64,000 bases of DNA from Casuarius casuarius (GCA_003342895.1 PTFA01000038.1:1116001-1180000), one strand, 5' to 3'; positions 24,336-37,924 are shown, numbered from the stretch's first letter. Notes: generated by a model not told the origin, from the letters alone. Program-made: numbers and translations.

Positions 24336-25888
24336 AGGACCTACAGAATGCAAAGTGAATCAGGCATCAATATACACAATAAATGTCCAAGCGGAGTCCT
24401 GACCCACTGCTCACCCCAAGAGAAACCATTCGCTTTGCCCAAAGAAGAGCCAGTGGCATCCTGGGCAGACTGGGCACGCAGCTGTGCAGACGCCGCTAAA
24501 AGCCACTTCGCCCATCCTCTATTTGTGCCTGCTTGGCAGCAGTCACAAGACCACAAGGAGCCTTTTCATTCATGCAGCTTCTCAGACCTCGCGTTAGCCA
24601 AGCGTCCCCTTGGCTTCTGCCAAGAGTTTCCAGTGGTCTCGAGGCAGATCAAAAACCCCTTTACTTTCCCGACTAGGTTCAGTGGCTCCAGTTAACCGGG
24701 GCTCTGTCCCACTAATGCCCACAAGCCTCCTCAGTCGGTGGCTTTCTTTCCATGGAGAAGAGCACGGCGGGTGTAACAGCGGGAGGAATGAGGCTCGTGC
24801 CGCCTGCATCCCAAAGGGACGGTCCCCGGACGGGTGGGTGACAGCCCTTCCTGAGCCAGGGCCTTATCTCTCGCCCTGGATTTCCAGCGCATGAAGGCAC
24901 AATTTCCATCCTCTCCGAGGGAAAGCGGAGCCGCAGCACAACCGCTTCGTCCCTAATGAGGAAAATGAGCTGGCCAGGAGTCCGCGGGTTTATTTTTAAA
25001 CCGACAGCTCCCCGAGCGCTGCCACCACCCGCCGAAGTTCAGGAAGTCGAGCCTGGAGGCCATTCAGTCGAAAAGCTTAAAAACCCCGGGAGATTCAGGT
25101 GACAGGCTGTATCATCTAAAACTCGCCCTCTTCAGCTCTCCCCCGGCATACGCTGTGTTTGCGGCAGGACTGGGAGAACCAGTGCTGGGACCGTCACCAA
25201 ACGGGGCGATCCAGCCGCGTTACGGGCCCGCGCTGACATCACCTCCGCATCTGCCGCCAGGTCTCCAGACCCACAAAATCTGGGCAAACTCCAGGCTCGC
25301 TTCTAGAAGCGGGCCCAAACCGTAAAAATACCAAACTAGCTCTCGAACAGTCCAAAATTCAAAAGGAGAAGAGATGACCAAAACCAAGCTAGGGCTGAAG
25401 GTCCAAATCGTAGAGACATATGCAAATATGGGTGGGATTGCTACCTTTAATTATCTGTTGGAGAGGAAAAGATGGACCCTCTCATGCCAATTTTTATTTG
25501 CACATCCATCTCCACGGCTTAGTTCACCTCTCTCAGCTGCTGGCAATAAATGAGCTGGTCTGGACTCACTGCACGTAACTCCATAGAGTCCTTCTCCAAG
25601 GTAAGGGAAAAACCAGGGCAAGAACCTTTCGAGGTTGGTCCTTCCAAAGGAGCAGGATGCGTCAGGGGAAAAGCTCACGCTGCTCCGGCCTCACCGCAGG
25701 AAACCTTTCAAAACCCAGGTTTCGCTTTCAGCGCAGACCCGACCCCAGCATCAAACCAGGATCTAACGCAGCAAACCCGAGCGACCCTGAACAAAACAGC
25801 TTCTTAGACAAATAAGTTTTAAAAAACAGCTGGCGGCTGGAAAAGGTCAGAACGCTTGTATAAGGCTCCAGAGAGAGAAGAAAAGGGT

Positions 25889-25902
25889 GGGGGGGGGGGG
25901 GG
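25889..25902. repeat. G14 homopolymer
   Basis: 14 consecutive G within a purine-rich tract (GAGAGAGAAGAAAAGGGTGGG upstream, GGAAGAAGG downstream). Confidence 0.85.
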
Positions 25903-26479
25903 AAGAAGGCAAAAAAAGAAAAAGGCCACATCCCTGCTGCATCTTTTTCTTCTAGAGCAGATAGAAAACCCACTAACCACTCCCCTCCTTCAAAGAAACC
26001 AAGCTCTTAAACATGTAAGCATCTGAAAGAGGGAGAAAAATATATATAGATGTATATGTATCTATATTAGGGGAGTTGGTTACAGTTTTATTTGCAGTCT
26101 TCCCTTAGCTTGCTCAAGTTTGACTCACAGCTAACGTTGAATCCATCACAATTACCAGGAGCGAGAACTTTTTTTCCTTTAAAAAGGAGTGAGCAGTGGC
26201 CAAAGCCCCGGGAAGAGCACAGGGTCCCAGAGGGAGGCAAAGCCTTTCCTAAAAAAAGAAAAAAAAAATTGCAGGGGAGCGGATGCTTAATTTGGCAAGG
26301 CAGAGGGGAGCGAAGCAGCAGGGCTGCCGCGGTCTCCTCCATGCCCCGGCCGTGGGCCCTGGTTTCGATTAAGGAAGATATTGGGCAATGGGGGGGAAGA
26401 AAAAAAAAGAAGAAAGGAAAAAAAAGCACTTCCAGCGAGGTGACTCACGCTCTCCAGCAGAGATGCCCCGAGAGCCGAC

Positions 26480-27310
26480 TGCTGTTTGTAATAAACACGC
26501 ACACAGAGCGCAGCACAACCCACAGCGGGTAGAGCTGCCGCGGTGCAAAACCCCGCGCCGGCTTGGCGCTTGACTTCCAGTTTGACTTCATCCCATCCTC
26601 TCCTCCTCCCAAACACTGGGGTTTTCAGGAACGGCGCTCCGGTCTGACCCCATCTCTAGGGTTAGGTTTTAAAGCGGCTCTCGTCGAGCCTCACCGTGAA
26701 GAGCTTTGTCCATGCTGGGATGGGGACAGAGCCTTTGGATCCCTCCTCCCACCCAAAGCCAAGGTTGCTTCCCAAAAACCAGGTTTTGCCAGCTCCAGCG
26801 TTAACCCTCTGCAGGTCAAGAAACGCAGAAACGTTGCTGCAAAGGGCCTGGGGCCTCCTCCGCCCTTGGCCGCCGCGTCTCGAGGGGAGCGAAGGGGCGC
26901 GGAGCGGAGAGAGGCTCAGCCCAGCTCTGCTCTGCCCCGGCCGCTCTGCCTCGGTTTCCCCACTGGGTGAAACGGGGCAATGACAGAGATCCATTTCTGC
27001 GCCCTGGAGGATAAGATGAGGAATTACTTTCGCTTCTCTCGCATTTCCCACTTGTTGGCTTTGGAAACAGCAATGAAAAAAAAGAAAAACAAACCCGCAG
27101 AGCACTTTGGCATTGAAGTGTCCGAGCCCTCCATACAAACTCAACACGGTGGGTTTTCTCCTCCGCTTTCCGGCTTCGGTCNAGAAAAACCAGCACCCCG
27201 GAGCCAGGCCAAGGGGGCTCCCGCAGCTCGCCGACTCGCGAGCGGTTTGGCTTAGTCCCGCGCTCGCCGCTGCTTTTAGCGACGGGACGCTCGCTACGAG
27301 CCAGACAGCT
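26480..27310. promoter_or_regulatory. CpG-rich block in the intron between exons 2 and 3
   Basis: CpG clusters recur at about 26510-26570 (GCCGCGGTG, CCGCGCCGGC), 26860-26950 (GGCCGCCGCGTCTCGAG, GGGGCGCGGAGCGG) and 27220-27300 (CTCGCCGACTCGCGAGCGG, CGCTCGCCGC, GCGACGGGACGCTCGC). It lies between the exon for the N-terminal helix and the exon starting PB1. An internal promoter would yield a shorter protein; this is inference only. Confidence 0.4.
26935..27025 (+). repeat. MIR-like SINE remnant
   Basis: CTGCCTCGGTTTCCCCACTG then GGTGAAACGGGGCAATGACAG follows the MIR 3' core (tgcctcagtttccccatctgtaaaatggggataat). Confidence 0.5.
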
Positions 27311-28714
27311 GGCCCGCGTCCCTACACCACAATAGGAGATGACTAATGCACATCGTTAGGGACGATCTGCACAGAGCCCCCCACGCTCTTCGGGTTATTC
27401 GGCAATCCAGCACAAAAAGGTTTTTGTCCGGGATTGCCCCCTTCTCCTTCCCGTGGGTGGGAGCTCCAAGGTAGTCAGGTCTCCCAGGGTCTTTACAGCC
27501 CTTTTCCTCCCNAAAAGAAAGCCCAGCCCACGAGCAGCTCGGAGGCTGGTGGAAAGATGATGTCTAGGGGGTTCACAGCTTCCTGCTGCCCTGATATTTT
27601 TGTTTCATATAGCAGCACAAAATGTTTATGCAACACCANCTACCTGGCAAGAGAGAGCTTCTTCCCAGGTGGATTTTTCCCAGNTATTATCACTTTAGCA
27701 CCCAAGTCCGCTCCACACACTGATATGTGAAAGCCTCTCACCCAAATCCCTGAGCCTCCACCGCCTTTGCCATCTCCAGCTAAGCCTTTTGCCTCCAGCG
27801 CTGCTCTGGGTCCCTTGCTTCTGCCCTCCAGTGACAATCCTTGCAGCTCCCCTAGCAGAGACCCCTACCTTCAAGGTGAGATTTAGGGATGCCCATATTA
27901 TTCCCCAACTGTAAAACAGAGGGGATAANGCCAACGTCCTTTAGGCTGCTTGGAGATCTAACAGATGAAGAGCCCTAGAACATGAGCTATATTTTATTCT
28001 AGTTGTTAGCGTGCCTTGTCCTGCATCCAGCTTGCAAGAGAAAAGACAGTCGAGAGGTGATTTACTGAAAGAACAACTTCTAGGTCAGTCTGACATTTGT
28101 TGTCCTGTACCTGGGAAAACATTCCTCCCAAAAATTAGATTTCACTGCCATGGGAGAGCTTGCAATCAAAATTAATGNGGCAGAGGAATTGCTAGCTGTC
28201 ACCAGCTGCGACAGAGGCCCCCGCCAATGCCTTGTCATTGCAGCAAGGCGCAGCATGGACAACCAACTTCGTACTGCTAGTTGCCAAATGCTATTTANAT
28301 AAACAAATGAATGCGCATATAAACAGACAGACACAAAATAAATGTTCGCAACCATTGCTTCCTTCTCCCTCCATGCTTTTTTTGGAATTTTCTAATTCCT
28401 TGCGGTCTCGCTCCTTATCCCACTCATCTTTTTCATAAGTGAGCGCAATGCACATCTTTCTCATGCCGTCTCCTCCTTCCTCTCTCTCCCACCACATAAG
28501 AACAGAGCAACCNCTGTACCCAAACTCCTCGGTCCGGTCAGGCCACGAGAGCATCCGAAAGGACTCCTTCCAGTTATGTCAGAGGATGCAACAGGAATAA
28601 CATCAGGGCGATCTCTCCGTTCCCAGAGGATGACTCCCTTTTAAAGATGATGGCTCGCACGCAGCAGGACGAGGGCGTCCACCTCCGTTCCTCTGCCTTG
28701 GTCTCATCAGCCAA

Positions 28715-28860
28715 AGGGTAGCATAATGCAATGGTTAACGCATCTGACCAGGGCTGGGGACACTCGAGCTCAGCTACCCCATCTGGTGCCAGCTGATGGG
28801 GCAATCTAAGAGAAGAAACTATCTATCTCCATCACGCACCAGGTATTACTATTCCCATTT
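28715..28860 (+). repeat. MIR-like SINE remnant, tRNA-derived head
   Basis: GTAGCATAATGCAATGGTTA then ACGCATCTGACCAGGGCTGG recalls the MIR 5' part (agcatagtggttaagagcatgggctctgg), with a tail TATTACTATTCCC near 28845. Strongly decayed. Confidence 0.45.
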
Positions 28861-30035
28861 CTGGCTTATTCTATCGTGCAGCATTGCACATGAAGAAATT
28901 CAGCCTCGGTCCAAACCACATTTGCAAGGAAAGTATACTTAAAAAGACTTTTTTTAAACAATTCATCTAGGGATAGGTTCACTTCAAAAAAATAAAAGAT
29001 CCGAAACAGAGCTATCAGTATCTTCAGGAAGAAATGTTGTACAGGACACACCAACGCACACTAGTTTCCTGTGTGGCCCAGTCCTACCAGCAGTACTACA
29101 TGACAGGCTCAAAATTTCATTTTCTGTTGAGAAGGCTCAAAGGAACCACGGGGAGACGCAGAGATGAGGTAGCACTTTTGTTGTGCTTCTCAGTGGACCA
29201 AAAAAATGCTGCAAGCCACAAAAAGACAGTTAGTCCACACATTCCTGTTTCAAATGTTCTTCAGTGGAAAATTGGAACACTGATTAAAGGATTCCCCTGC
29301 CTCAGAAAAGTACTTTTTCCACAGAAGAAAAAGTTGAATGTCCAGAACCCAAGTATTTCAGTGTGAACGTGCTGCCGCAGGGCCTCATAGAAATCTCACT
29401 GCTAATGTCCCTTAAGNGGGGAATTTAGGCATCTAAATGCCCCACGGCTCACCCTTCCTCTGCAGGGAGACTGTGCAGTGCATCCTTCAGCCCAACCAGG
29501 CAACCTGGCCAAGCAGAAAAACGGGAACACCAAGCACCAAAGGAACAACGAGCCCCAGGGATAACAGCAGCATGTCCAAAGCAATCTTTTCCCCCGCCAA
29601 ATTCTTTGCTGAAAACAAGGAGAAAACAAGCGTCCCAAACAAGTCGATTAAAACTTTCTGAGCTGCAAACATGAACCAAGTCCCCACTAATTCCACCTCC
29701 TTCGGCCACTCCCCACCTCGCAGACGAGACTCGATCATCCCGCGAGCCAGACTTGTTCCAGCTAGTCCAACTAAGTGAAGCAACAACTCAGCACACTCCA
29801 ACGCCCTTCATCTCGTGGGGCCGGTCGGTCTGAATCCTCAGCCCCGGATGCGAGAGGAGCAGGACACGGACTATTTGCGCCTCCTCCATCCCAGAGCTCT
29901 GAGTAACTCTGAGCATGCAGCTATAGCTGGTCTGGTTACGGGTAAAAAGAAAAATCATGAAGCAGGTAATGCTTTCCCAAGCACCAATGCCATAATTAGG
30001 AAGAACATTTTGATCCCCAGCATAACAAAATTAAA

Positions 30036-30067
30036 TGCAAGTGGCAGCCAATGCAAGTGGCAGCCAA
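30036..30067. repeat. Perfect tandem duplication of a 16-bp unit
   Basis: TGCAAGTGGCAGCCAA occurs twice head to tail with no mismatch, so it is recent compared with the flanking decayed DNA. Confidence 0.9.
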
Positions 30068-30291
30068 TAATTCTAAAGCTTTTATCAGAAAGCAACATAA
30101 TCCTACTGGTGATCTCTAAATGGAGATAAGGAATGGATGGGTTGCAAATGCAAGATTCTTCTAGAGTTTTACGTAACTTTTGTACTTAATGATTCACCAT
30201 GTGAAAACTTACTTTCCTTGTTCCCAACTAAGTATCTGGTTAACTGTACATACAGCGTTTATAGCTACAGCTTTCAAAAATGACAGCAAGA

Positions 30292-30312
30292 TTTTTTTTT
30301 TTTTTTTTTTTT
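30292..30312. repeat. T21 homopolymer
   Basis: 21 consecutive T, preceded by CAGCAAGA and followed by GCAAAGGG. Confidence 0.9.
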
Positions 30313-31654
30313 GCAAAGGGAGAAAAAAGTAAATATGTTATTTAAGAAAAGTCTCAAAAGCTTTTCTCTCCCCAAAGCATCCTGAGATGGCTGGGTATGG
30401 TCCCCACCCATCAACTAGCAGCAAACGCTACCCTCCGAGCCAGCCCAGGCTGTGCTGGATTGTCCGATATTTGCCTGCAGCTGCAGAAAGCCAGCTCCGA
30501 ATTTCTCTGGTCAGTTTTGTAAACATCTTGGACATATTTCAGCATGAGCTGAACACAACTGCAGTGATTCAACTTGGACAGCTGTTACTGCCAGGACACA
30601 CTTTTAAACAGACATGCAACGTGCGCATGTGTTTTCGTCTGCACGTGTCTAGGAGGCCAAGAGGGATTCAGGGAAAGTATTTTTCTCTTCGGCATCCAGA
30701 GTTCTTTGTTACTAGCACAAGTGCCACTAAAATACACCTGATGACTGTAAATGACAGTTTGTTTTCTTGCTTGCTAGGCCCTCAGCGATTGCAAAGTTGA
30801 TTANAAGCTTATTCGAAGCCATAGCCCTAGGAGTGGAATTCCAAGTGGATTTGCTTGGACACGTCTCCAACAGCTTCCTGGTCTTCCTAATTTTTTTTTT
30901 TTAATTTTTATTTTGACAACTGAAGTCTTTCTTCACAAACTTAGTGTTTTATGGCATTTGTTCCATACGCAAATAAGATATTAAATCCACCTTGGCTCTT
31001 ATGTCAGCATCAGTGGATAACTTCGCACATTGCCCAAGGGGCGTTTTTTGCTCAGCAAATCAAAACTGTACATGTAGCAGGGCCAAAATGTTTGGGATTG
31101 GGAGCATAAAGATAAACAACAGTAACATTTAAACACTTTATGTAAGAGTGACATTCTTCGTCCCAAAAGAGGCTGGGTGTCTNAGGGTGGACTGCCAACT
31201 TTGAGCTGTAAACTATCCGACGTAGAATGCGTGCATGATAAATATTATAATCTCATCAACACTGTCAGTAAGTAATTGAGTAATCCAAATCTTAAAACTG
31301 CATAGCCTGTAACGCTTCTATTAGATTCAGTGCTAAATAAGAGAAAAGTGCCTTGGGGTGGGATTTGAGATTTAGGACGAGTTTCAGGCTCATATATTTA
31401 GGTATGATTTGGGGGTCACACTCCTCCCTCTCCCCTCTGCGACACAACCTGTTGCACTGTGCTACAACGGTACTAAACATCCATGTCCTGCAGCTCTGGG
31501 GAAAAGCATCTGCTGTCTCCTCATGGCACCTCACTGGCAATATCTCAAGTCCTAGTTCTGACACCATGGTCACCATGCCCACCTCTTATACGGGCTCTAC
31601 TCCAGCTGAGCCAAACTCTGCCGGAGTTCATGGAGGACTCCAGAAACATCTTAC

Positions 31655-31764
31655 CTGTTTGCCGGAGTGGACACTGTTTTTATTCCTGTTGTTGTCCAGC
31701 AGCCCCCCACATTTGCCCAACGCTGCCAAATCCTTCATAATAGAGTTCAGAGCTTCTTCTGCAT
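31655..31764 (-). CDS. MAP3K3-like: MAP3K3-like exon 2: N-terminal helix
   Basis: 110 nt, acceptor CATCTTTTGCAG, donor GTAAGATG. It opens with AT, completing an Asp codon whose G comes from the start exon (ATG G), and encodes AEEALNSIMKDLAALGKCGG followed by LLDNNRNKNSVHSGKQ. EALNSIM.DL..L is the defining N-terminal motif of MEKK2 and MEKK3 just after M-D. In MEKK3 this helix binds the CCM2 harmonin-homology domain; the hydrophobic spacing is kept. The stretch between helix and PB1 is short, as in MEKK2, and lacks the longer MEKK3 insert. Confidence 0.96.
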
Positions 31765-34700
31765 CTGCAAAAGATGGAGAGACAACTGAAGTGGGCCAGG
31801 CAGCTTCACCCTCGAAGGCGCTGAGCAAAAACATAATGCCACACACGCAGTCTTTCAACCCAAACTGTTCATAGTCCTGATGCCCAACCTTCCTGCTGCA
31901 GAGGCATTCAAAGACACCTCAGCACAATCCCTCCAAGACCACCGCATGCCTGAAATACAGGTTTCATCGCAGGANAGACAGAGCTCCCCAGAAAAGCCAG
32001 CAGCTGAGCATGGGCTGCCACCACCTCAACAGCTCCCACGTCCCGCTGCCCGCTGGGCCCTTGGGAGAGACACCCGTAGGCTAAAGGTTTTGTCCGGAGG
32101 GCTTGGATCCCATCTGCGAGCTACAAGCTGGGTGCTCCAAAGGACGACAACCTTTTGGGACCCTGCGAGCTCATGCAGTGGGTGATGGAGAACAGCCTGG
32201 TTCTTCATCTCCTCTTCATTTCCAAGACTCCATTTAAGACACTTGAGAGCCACAATGGATTGCCAAAACTGGTGTCAGTGGTAAACGAGGGGAAAGNACA
32301 AGAAACCCACCAGAAAAAGGCAATAAAATCTGACTGTTAAGGATAGAAGAGACATGCGCTGAGAGCACATACGGCATTTCTGATTTCTGCTGTAATATGA
32401 AGAATTTTGGTTCACTCATTTGGTCTGAAACCAATCTGCTCCTTTTTAACACTTTCACATCTATGGTCATGGTCTCTTAAAGAAACTATAAACTATTGCA
32501 TTGGGAAATACCAATTACAAGCAGTAAAAGACCGAATAAGGACCCAGGGCATAGTATACCCATTTGGAGGGAGTGACAACCTGTTGCATGCTGCCATGCT
32601 CACAATACAGTTAAGAGGGGCAGGCATCAGGCACCTGCAGCTTATTTTTGTATAAATACAAATATAGTTACTGTATTTTATGTAAAACCAAGCGTCTCCA
32701 GGAACAGAACAGGCCTGCAGATCTAACAAAGTCTGCAAATACGTGAGAGATCAGAAAAACTACATGAAATCACACAGGGCTGGGTCCAAATACTGAGGTT
32801 CATTCCCCATAGAAAAACATTCCCTGGATCCTCATGCAGAGATACAGCACCACCTCCTCTTTTCCTGCTCTTCTTCTGTCACGTGTGGCTAGATCGTATC
32901 AGGACTGAACCTGCCACAAAAAGGGACTTCTCAGGCATGCTGTGTACCCAGAGCCNTCTCATTAGAGAAACAAGGAGGGGAAACAGAGGAGAAAAAGCGT
33001 TTAAAATCCAGGGTCCTTTTCATTTTAAAGCTCAGAAAATAATTTTCTTGCAGCAGGCAATATGTTTGTGTGTATTTTTATATAAATAAAATAAAGTGCA
33101 TGTATAAATATATATTGACAGTGCAATTCCACTCCCCCTCCATCTTTCCCTTTCCAGCAAAAACAGGCAGGGGAGGGAGCATAGTCTGAAATGCTACAAT
33201 GTAGCATTCAAGAAAATGTAAAAATAAAAATAACACTTTCACACACTTTCATTTCTAGTTCAGGAAAGAACAAAAGACCTAGCATTTTCCCATACATTTT
33301 TTTTTCTAAAAGGGACCTCTGGGGAAAAGTATATTTTTCCAGAAAGATTTTTATAGTAGGAAAAAATAAAAAAAAATAAAAACTTAAAAGAAAAAAAAAG
33401 AACACCCTTTTTGTGGAGGAGAACAAGTTAAAAAACCCAACAACAAAAAATAAGAAAATCCACACGCCGCCTTCCAAGAATTTTCCACCAAAACCATCAC
33501 TACCAAAAAACCCCTCTCCCCACATTTTTTCCTTTCCAGCCCAAGTGACAACATGAATTTCCCAAACTCGCTGCCCTGGTGCATCATCTACAACCTCACA
33601 GCCGAGCAGGGCTCCCACCTGCCGCTGCAGAGCCGGGCTGCTGCTAGCGAAACCCCTTGGCCGGCCACTGCTCCCCCATTTTTGGGGACACCCCGGATGT
33701 GCCCAGCAGGGTCTGCAAAGAGAGTAATTTTGGGCTAAGCTACGGATGCCCTGCAACCATATCCCAGGACAACANACAGGAACAGGGGAGCGCTTTAATT
33801 CAGTCATCCAGTTTGTCCTCAGTCCTTCTTTAGGGACATGGGGACTCCGGGGACNCAGGCGGAGCCACTGCATAAGCAGCTGTAGAGAAGTCCACAGCGT
33901 CGTCCTGGGGACTTCTGTTTTGCTTGAAAACCTAGAAGGGTTTCTGATGTTCAGTAAGGACTGAGTTTATATTTCATCCTCCTCAAAGTTGTAACTGTGT
34001 TTTTCCTCCTGTATCTACCAATTTTGTCAAAAGTTTTAGCCTATTGCGTTTGTCAGATTTTAGGTCTAAAAATTACTGGTGCTATGCCCCCACCAGCANA
34101 ACTGCGAAAGCCTCCTAAGAAAAGCCAAGGTAAGAGCCTGCCAGGAGCTTCCTTTTGCAGCTCTCCCAACGTTGCAAAGCAAGAAGTGTCCACTCACTTT
34201 CGGTAACTGGCTAAATTTAACCCATTTGCAGAAAGGCTCNACCATCCGCTTAAGCGGTCTACAACCAGGAACATAAAAAACAGGCCCCACCTGTCCTGAG
34301 CCAGGTCCCAGAAGGAAAAAGAAGAAACAAAAAGATATTTCTTACACTTAGGCCATCAACTCAGCCTCTTTGCTCCTCCATCTACTGAAAAGCAGATGCT
34401 AAAGAGCATCCTGAAGCACATTTGAGCACTTTTTTNCTCCACTTGCCAAAAACATGAAATACAAATCCATGCCACGAGAATTGCTACAAAACAAGATAAG
34501 AAAACTTCTTCCTATACAAGCACGAAAGGTTGTTTTCTGCCATTGGAGCACGAAGTATCTGTGTATCAGAACACAGTTTTTCAGCACAAGCAGAAATAAA
34601 TTAGTCATGTGTTTTTTAGTCCGAGCGAGCTGCCATGTCAGAGCAACTAGAGCCGAACCCCCAACCGTTCAAAACAAAGCNAAGAAACCTCACACCATGC

Positions 34701-37700
34701 TCTGAGGCAGCAGAGCAGGAGCAGAATTTACATCACCGATTGCAAAACGGTGCTCTGACAGCTTCGCACAGGGCCTGATGCTTTCCAGACGAGTCCTCTT
34801 GCCCATCCTAATTGCTGCTCTCGGGGTCTCCGAGCTAACTCCCTGGAAGGGTGGAGGACTTTGCTCCATGGAAACGAGCAACCAGCTCAGCCAGTTCAGT
34901 TGAAATTCAAACAAGCACTGAAGCTCGCTGGATAATTAAATCCAAATGCCGCTCCCAAGTCTCTTCAGCAAAAGGGGCGTCATACACTGCTTGCTCTCCG
35001 CTCGGCTTGGTTCGAGNGAGCCGAGGGTGCAAGCTGGACGGCTCTCCGCAGGGGGAACCGCCAGGAACCCATCCCCAAGGGACGTGCAAGACCAGGGTCT
35101 CCTGATCTGCTGTTGGGAGACCTGCCTGGGTACGCCTCAGGTCTGTGAAAAGGCGACTGCGCAGCTAACACATCTTCCCTGGATTTTGTCACATCGCCAG
35201 AGCAAAACGACTGTGAATTACACGCCAGTGAAGTAGCCCACAGAGCTCAGATGGACTCAAAGACTCTGGGAAACCCATGACTTTACACAGCGTGGGCAGG
35301 TTCTTGCCCCTGAACAACCTTCAGGTCCAACGTCACTCTCGTGCCTTCATTGTACAAATTCACAGAGCAGAGCTGCAGGTTGACAGGAAGAATTGCTTGT
35401 AAAATGAAGCCAACTCTTCCCCAGCAAGGCACGTGAACAGAAATACCTCTGCTATGGAAGAACAGGACAAATTAAAGCTGATTACAGAGCCAATCACACC
35501 ATGACACCAGAATCAACTGTGTTTGGCACTGTCCCTCTCTCTCCAGTGTGCCTCTTGATTCACCCTCTTTCCTTATTTTCTGCCATTTCTCTTACTTGTG
35601 AATTCATTATTTTCCCTATTTCTCGTCAACACCCCAATTTTGCACTTTTTAAATCACCTTCCTGTGACAGCAAAACTCATTCAATCATGCTGCCAGCCCA
35701 CCCCTAGCAATCAAGGACCACTTTCAACCAAATATAATAGAGGTCTACTGGTCTCAAAGAAATTAATTTCCCAAAGACTTGGAGGGAGGGGAAAGTTGAA
35801 TATCCATAGTCAGACAGAGGAGAGAAACACAAAAAAGATTTCAACCAAGAGCACTTCTGAGGAGCAATGACCAGCTGGGCCACCAGTACACACCAGCTAC
35901 AGCCCATGGTACCTTTTTGTCCTGCCGAAAGAGAAGACACAGAGGGATCTAGTGATGCAGTGGGAGCTACAAGGGGCACAGGAGGGAGCTATGGGCAGCA
36001 GGGAAGAGATGGATGGGAGAGCAAAAGACTTTGAAGGGAAATGTTATTAATGGGGCACAGGCAGAGAGAAAGCGTAGGAGATGCTGAATGCACATCTACA
36101 GGGGTGAGGCGGCCTTAGTGACGCTACTCGGTGAAAATCTGGTTTTATTTGCGGGATGCCCAACAGCAGTGTGGTGGCTTTTAATCCTCACCAGATGAGG
36201 GTGTGTGTGTTTTCTGCTATAGCATCACCTGTGTGGTTTGTGCCATTAAAAGAAAAAAAAAGGCACGATCAAAAATTTAAAAATTAGCAAATAATACCGA
36301 AGTGAAGTTGACGAGCTCAAAGTAAATCCAAGCAGTTTCAGTCTATAAACAACTCAAAGNAGAATCGGAGCCAAAGGAATTCAAGTTCATGATTCAGCGA
36401 TTGCAATCACTTTTACCCAAGATGTTGAGTACCTACAGCTCTGATCGTTGCATCCCACTCCTATGCGTGTCTCCTGCTACCCAGATGCATTGTCCCTCCC
36501 CGAGAAGGAGGGTANGTTTTGTACTTTCGGTAAAGTCCCCTGACCCATTTTGGCAGGATCTTGTATCAAAGCCAGCATACCTTGTCCTCTCAACAAGTTT
36601 TCAGTTCTGTGAGCTGTAAAGACCCACAAGTTCCAAGTACTACCAACGCGAGTTTAGGATATTCAGCACTTGGCAGAATCAACCACAAAGTAAAATCCAT
36701 TCCATTCAAAAAGCTGCAACATGACACATCTCTCTGCCCTTCAGATNCATGTTTCTGGAGCTGCTACACAGCTTCAGCTCCAGTGTGCGTGCAGAAGAGA
36801 GGAACCTGGAGTTTCAGTCTTGGTAGAGTAGGCTCACTTCTGAATGAAAAAGATAAAGGCAGAAATAGTGAGCCTGAAGTTCAACACGGACCACCCAAAA
36901 CAATTAGACAGTCAAGAGAGAAAGCAAATGAAGAAGAGACAAAGGAATAATTTAGCTGTGTTCAGATGGTCTAGACAGTACTGTTATTGTTGGCTTCACT
37001 AATAGGTCATTACTAAGAGGCAGCTTATGGTAGTTCCATGAAGCTGCTGCCATCAACAATGCAAAAAATAAAAAGCACCAGCTGTATCAAGCACACAAAA
37101 AAGGCTGCAGAAGTAAAACAAAGTCTGGTAAAACATCACCAGTTCTGATTTCAGCCTCTCTCTCACAGGACTTCGGCTGGGAAAAGTCAGGGAAAAATCC
37201 TGGGTGTTGCAGAAGGGCAGAATATTGTCTTCTGAGTCATCGCTGAATCAAGGCTGTAGCATGTAGCTAAGGGGCTGCATGTTGTCATATACACTTCCGC
37301 TTGGATCAAACGTAAAACCACAGCCGTGACCGCGTGTGGTCACTGAAGATCCCACTGTGCTTTTCACAGCCGTGGTGTTGTTAGCCTGGTTCAGTCACTG
37401 CCCATGTAAATTCCAGTGGCACCCTCCATCGCTAGCATCCTACCTCTCAGGAAGGGAACACAACCACTGCGTATATTCCCAAGCGGAAGGAAGAGTTCTG
37501 NGAAGGCTGAGGCTTACAGACCAGAAACCCGAAGGGAGGAGGGGATGAGGAAAGAATGGGAAGCCTCACAAAAATACCATTATCTTCAGCAAAAGCCCAT
37601 TCAAACCCACGGTTTGAATATACAGTGAAAAATAATCAAATGTAATAAGACATAATGAAAAGAAGTGAGGAACCACATGAATTGACCACACGATCCAACN

Positions 37701-37924
37701 ATCTTAACTTTGGCCTCTGAAGGACATCAGCCTGTCATTTTCTTTTTCTAGAATTTTTTTTCTAGAATTTTTTCTATTAACCGATTTGAGACATTCAGGT
37801 ATTTATCATTTACCAAAAAGATACCTCAACTGAAACACAAGATCCACTACCTCAGCACCACTCAGTACCCTGCAAAGGTCAGTCCCTACCCTGATGGGCT
37901 TTCAGCAAACTACCAGAGGAGAAG

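Larger units (their letters stand above)
23767..31654 (-). other. Intron between exons 2 and 3
   Basis: 7888 nt, donor GTAAGATG, acceptor TTTCAGCAG. It holds T-runs at 24315-24335 and 30292-30312, a G-run at 25889-25902, a CpG-rich block at about 26480-27310, MIR-like pieces near 26935-27025 and 28715-28860, and a 16-bp tandem duplication at 30036-30067. The open frame crossing the T-run (24096-24695, plus) shows no sign of being a gene. Confidence 0.7.

Noticed and set aside
24096..24695. 199-residue plus-strand open frame.
   Set aside because: It crosses a T21 run that gives poly-Phe and has no conserved motif; a chance frame in an intron.
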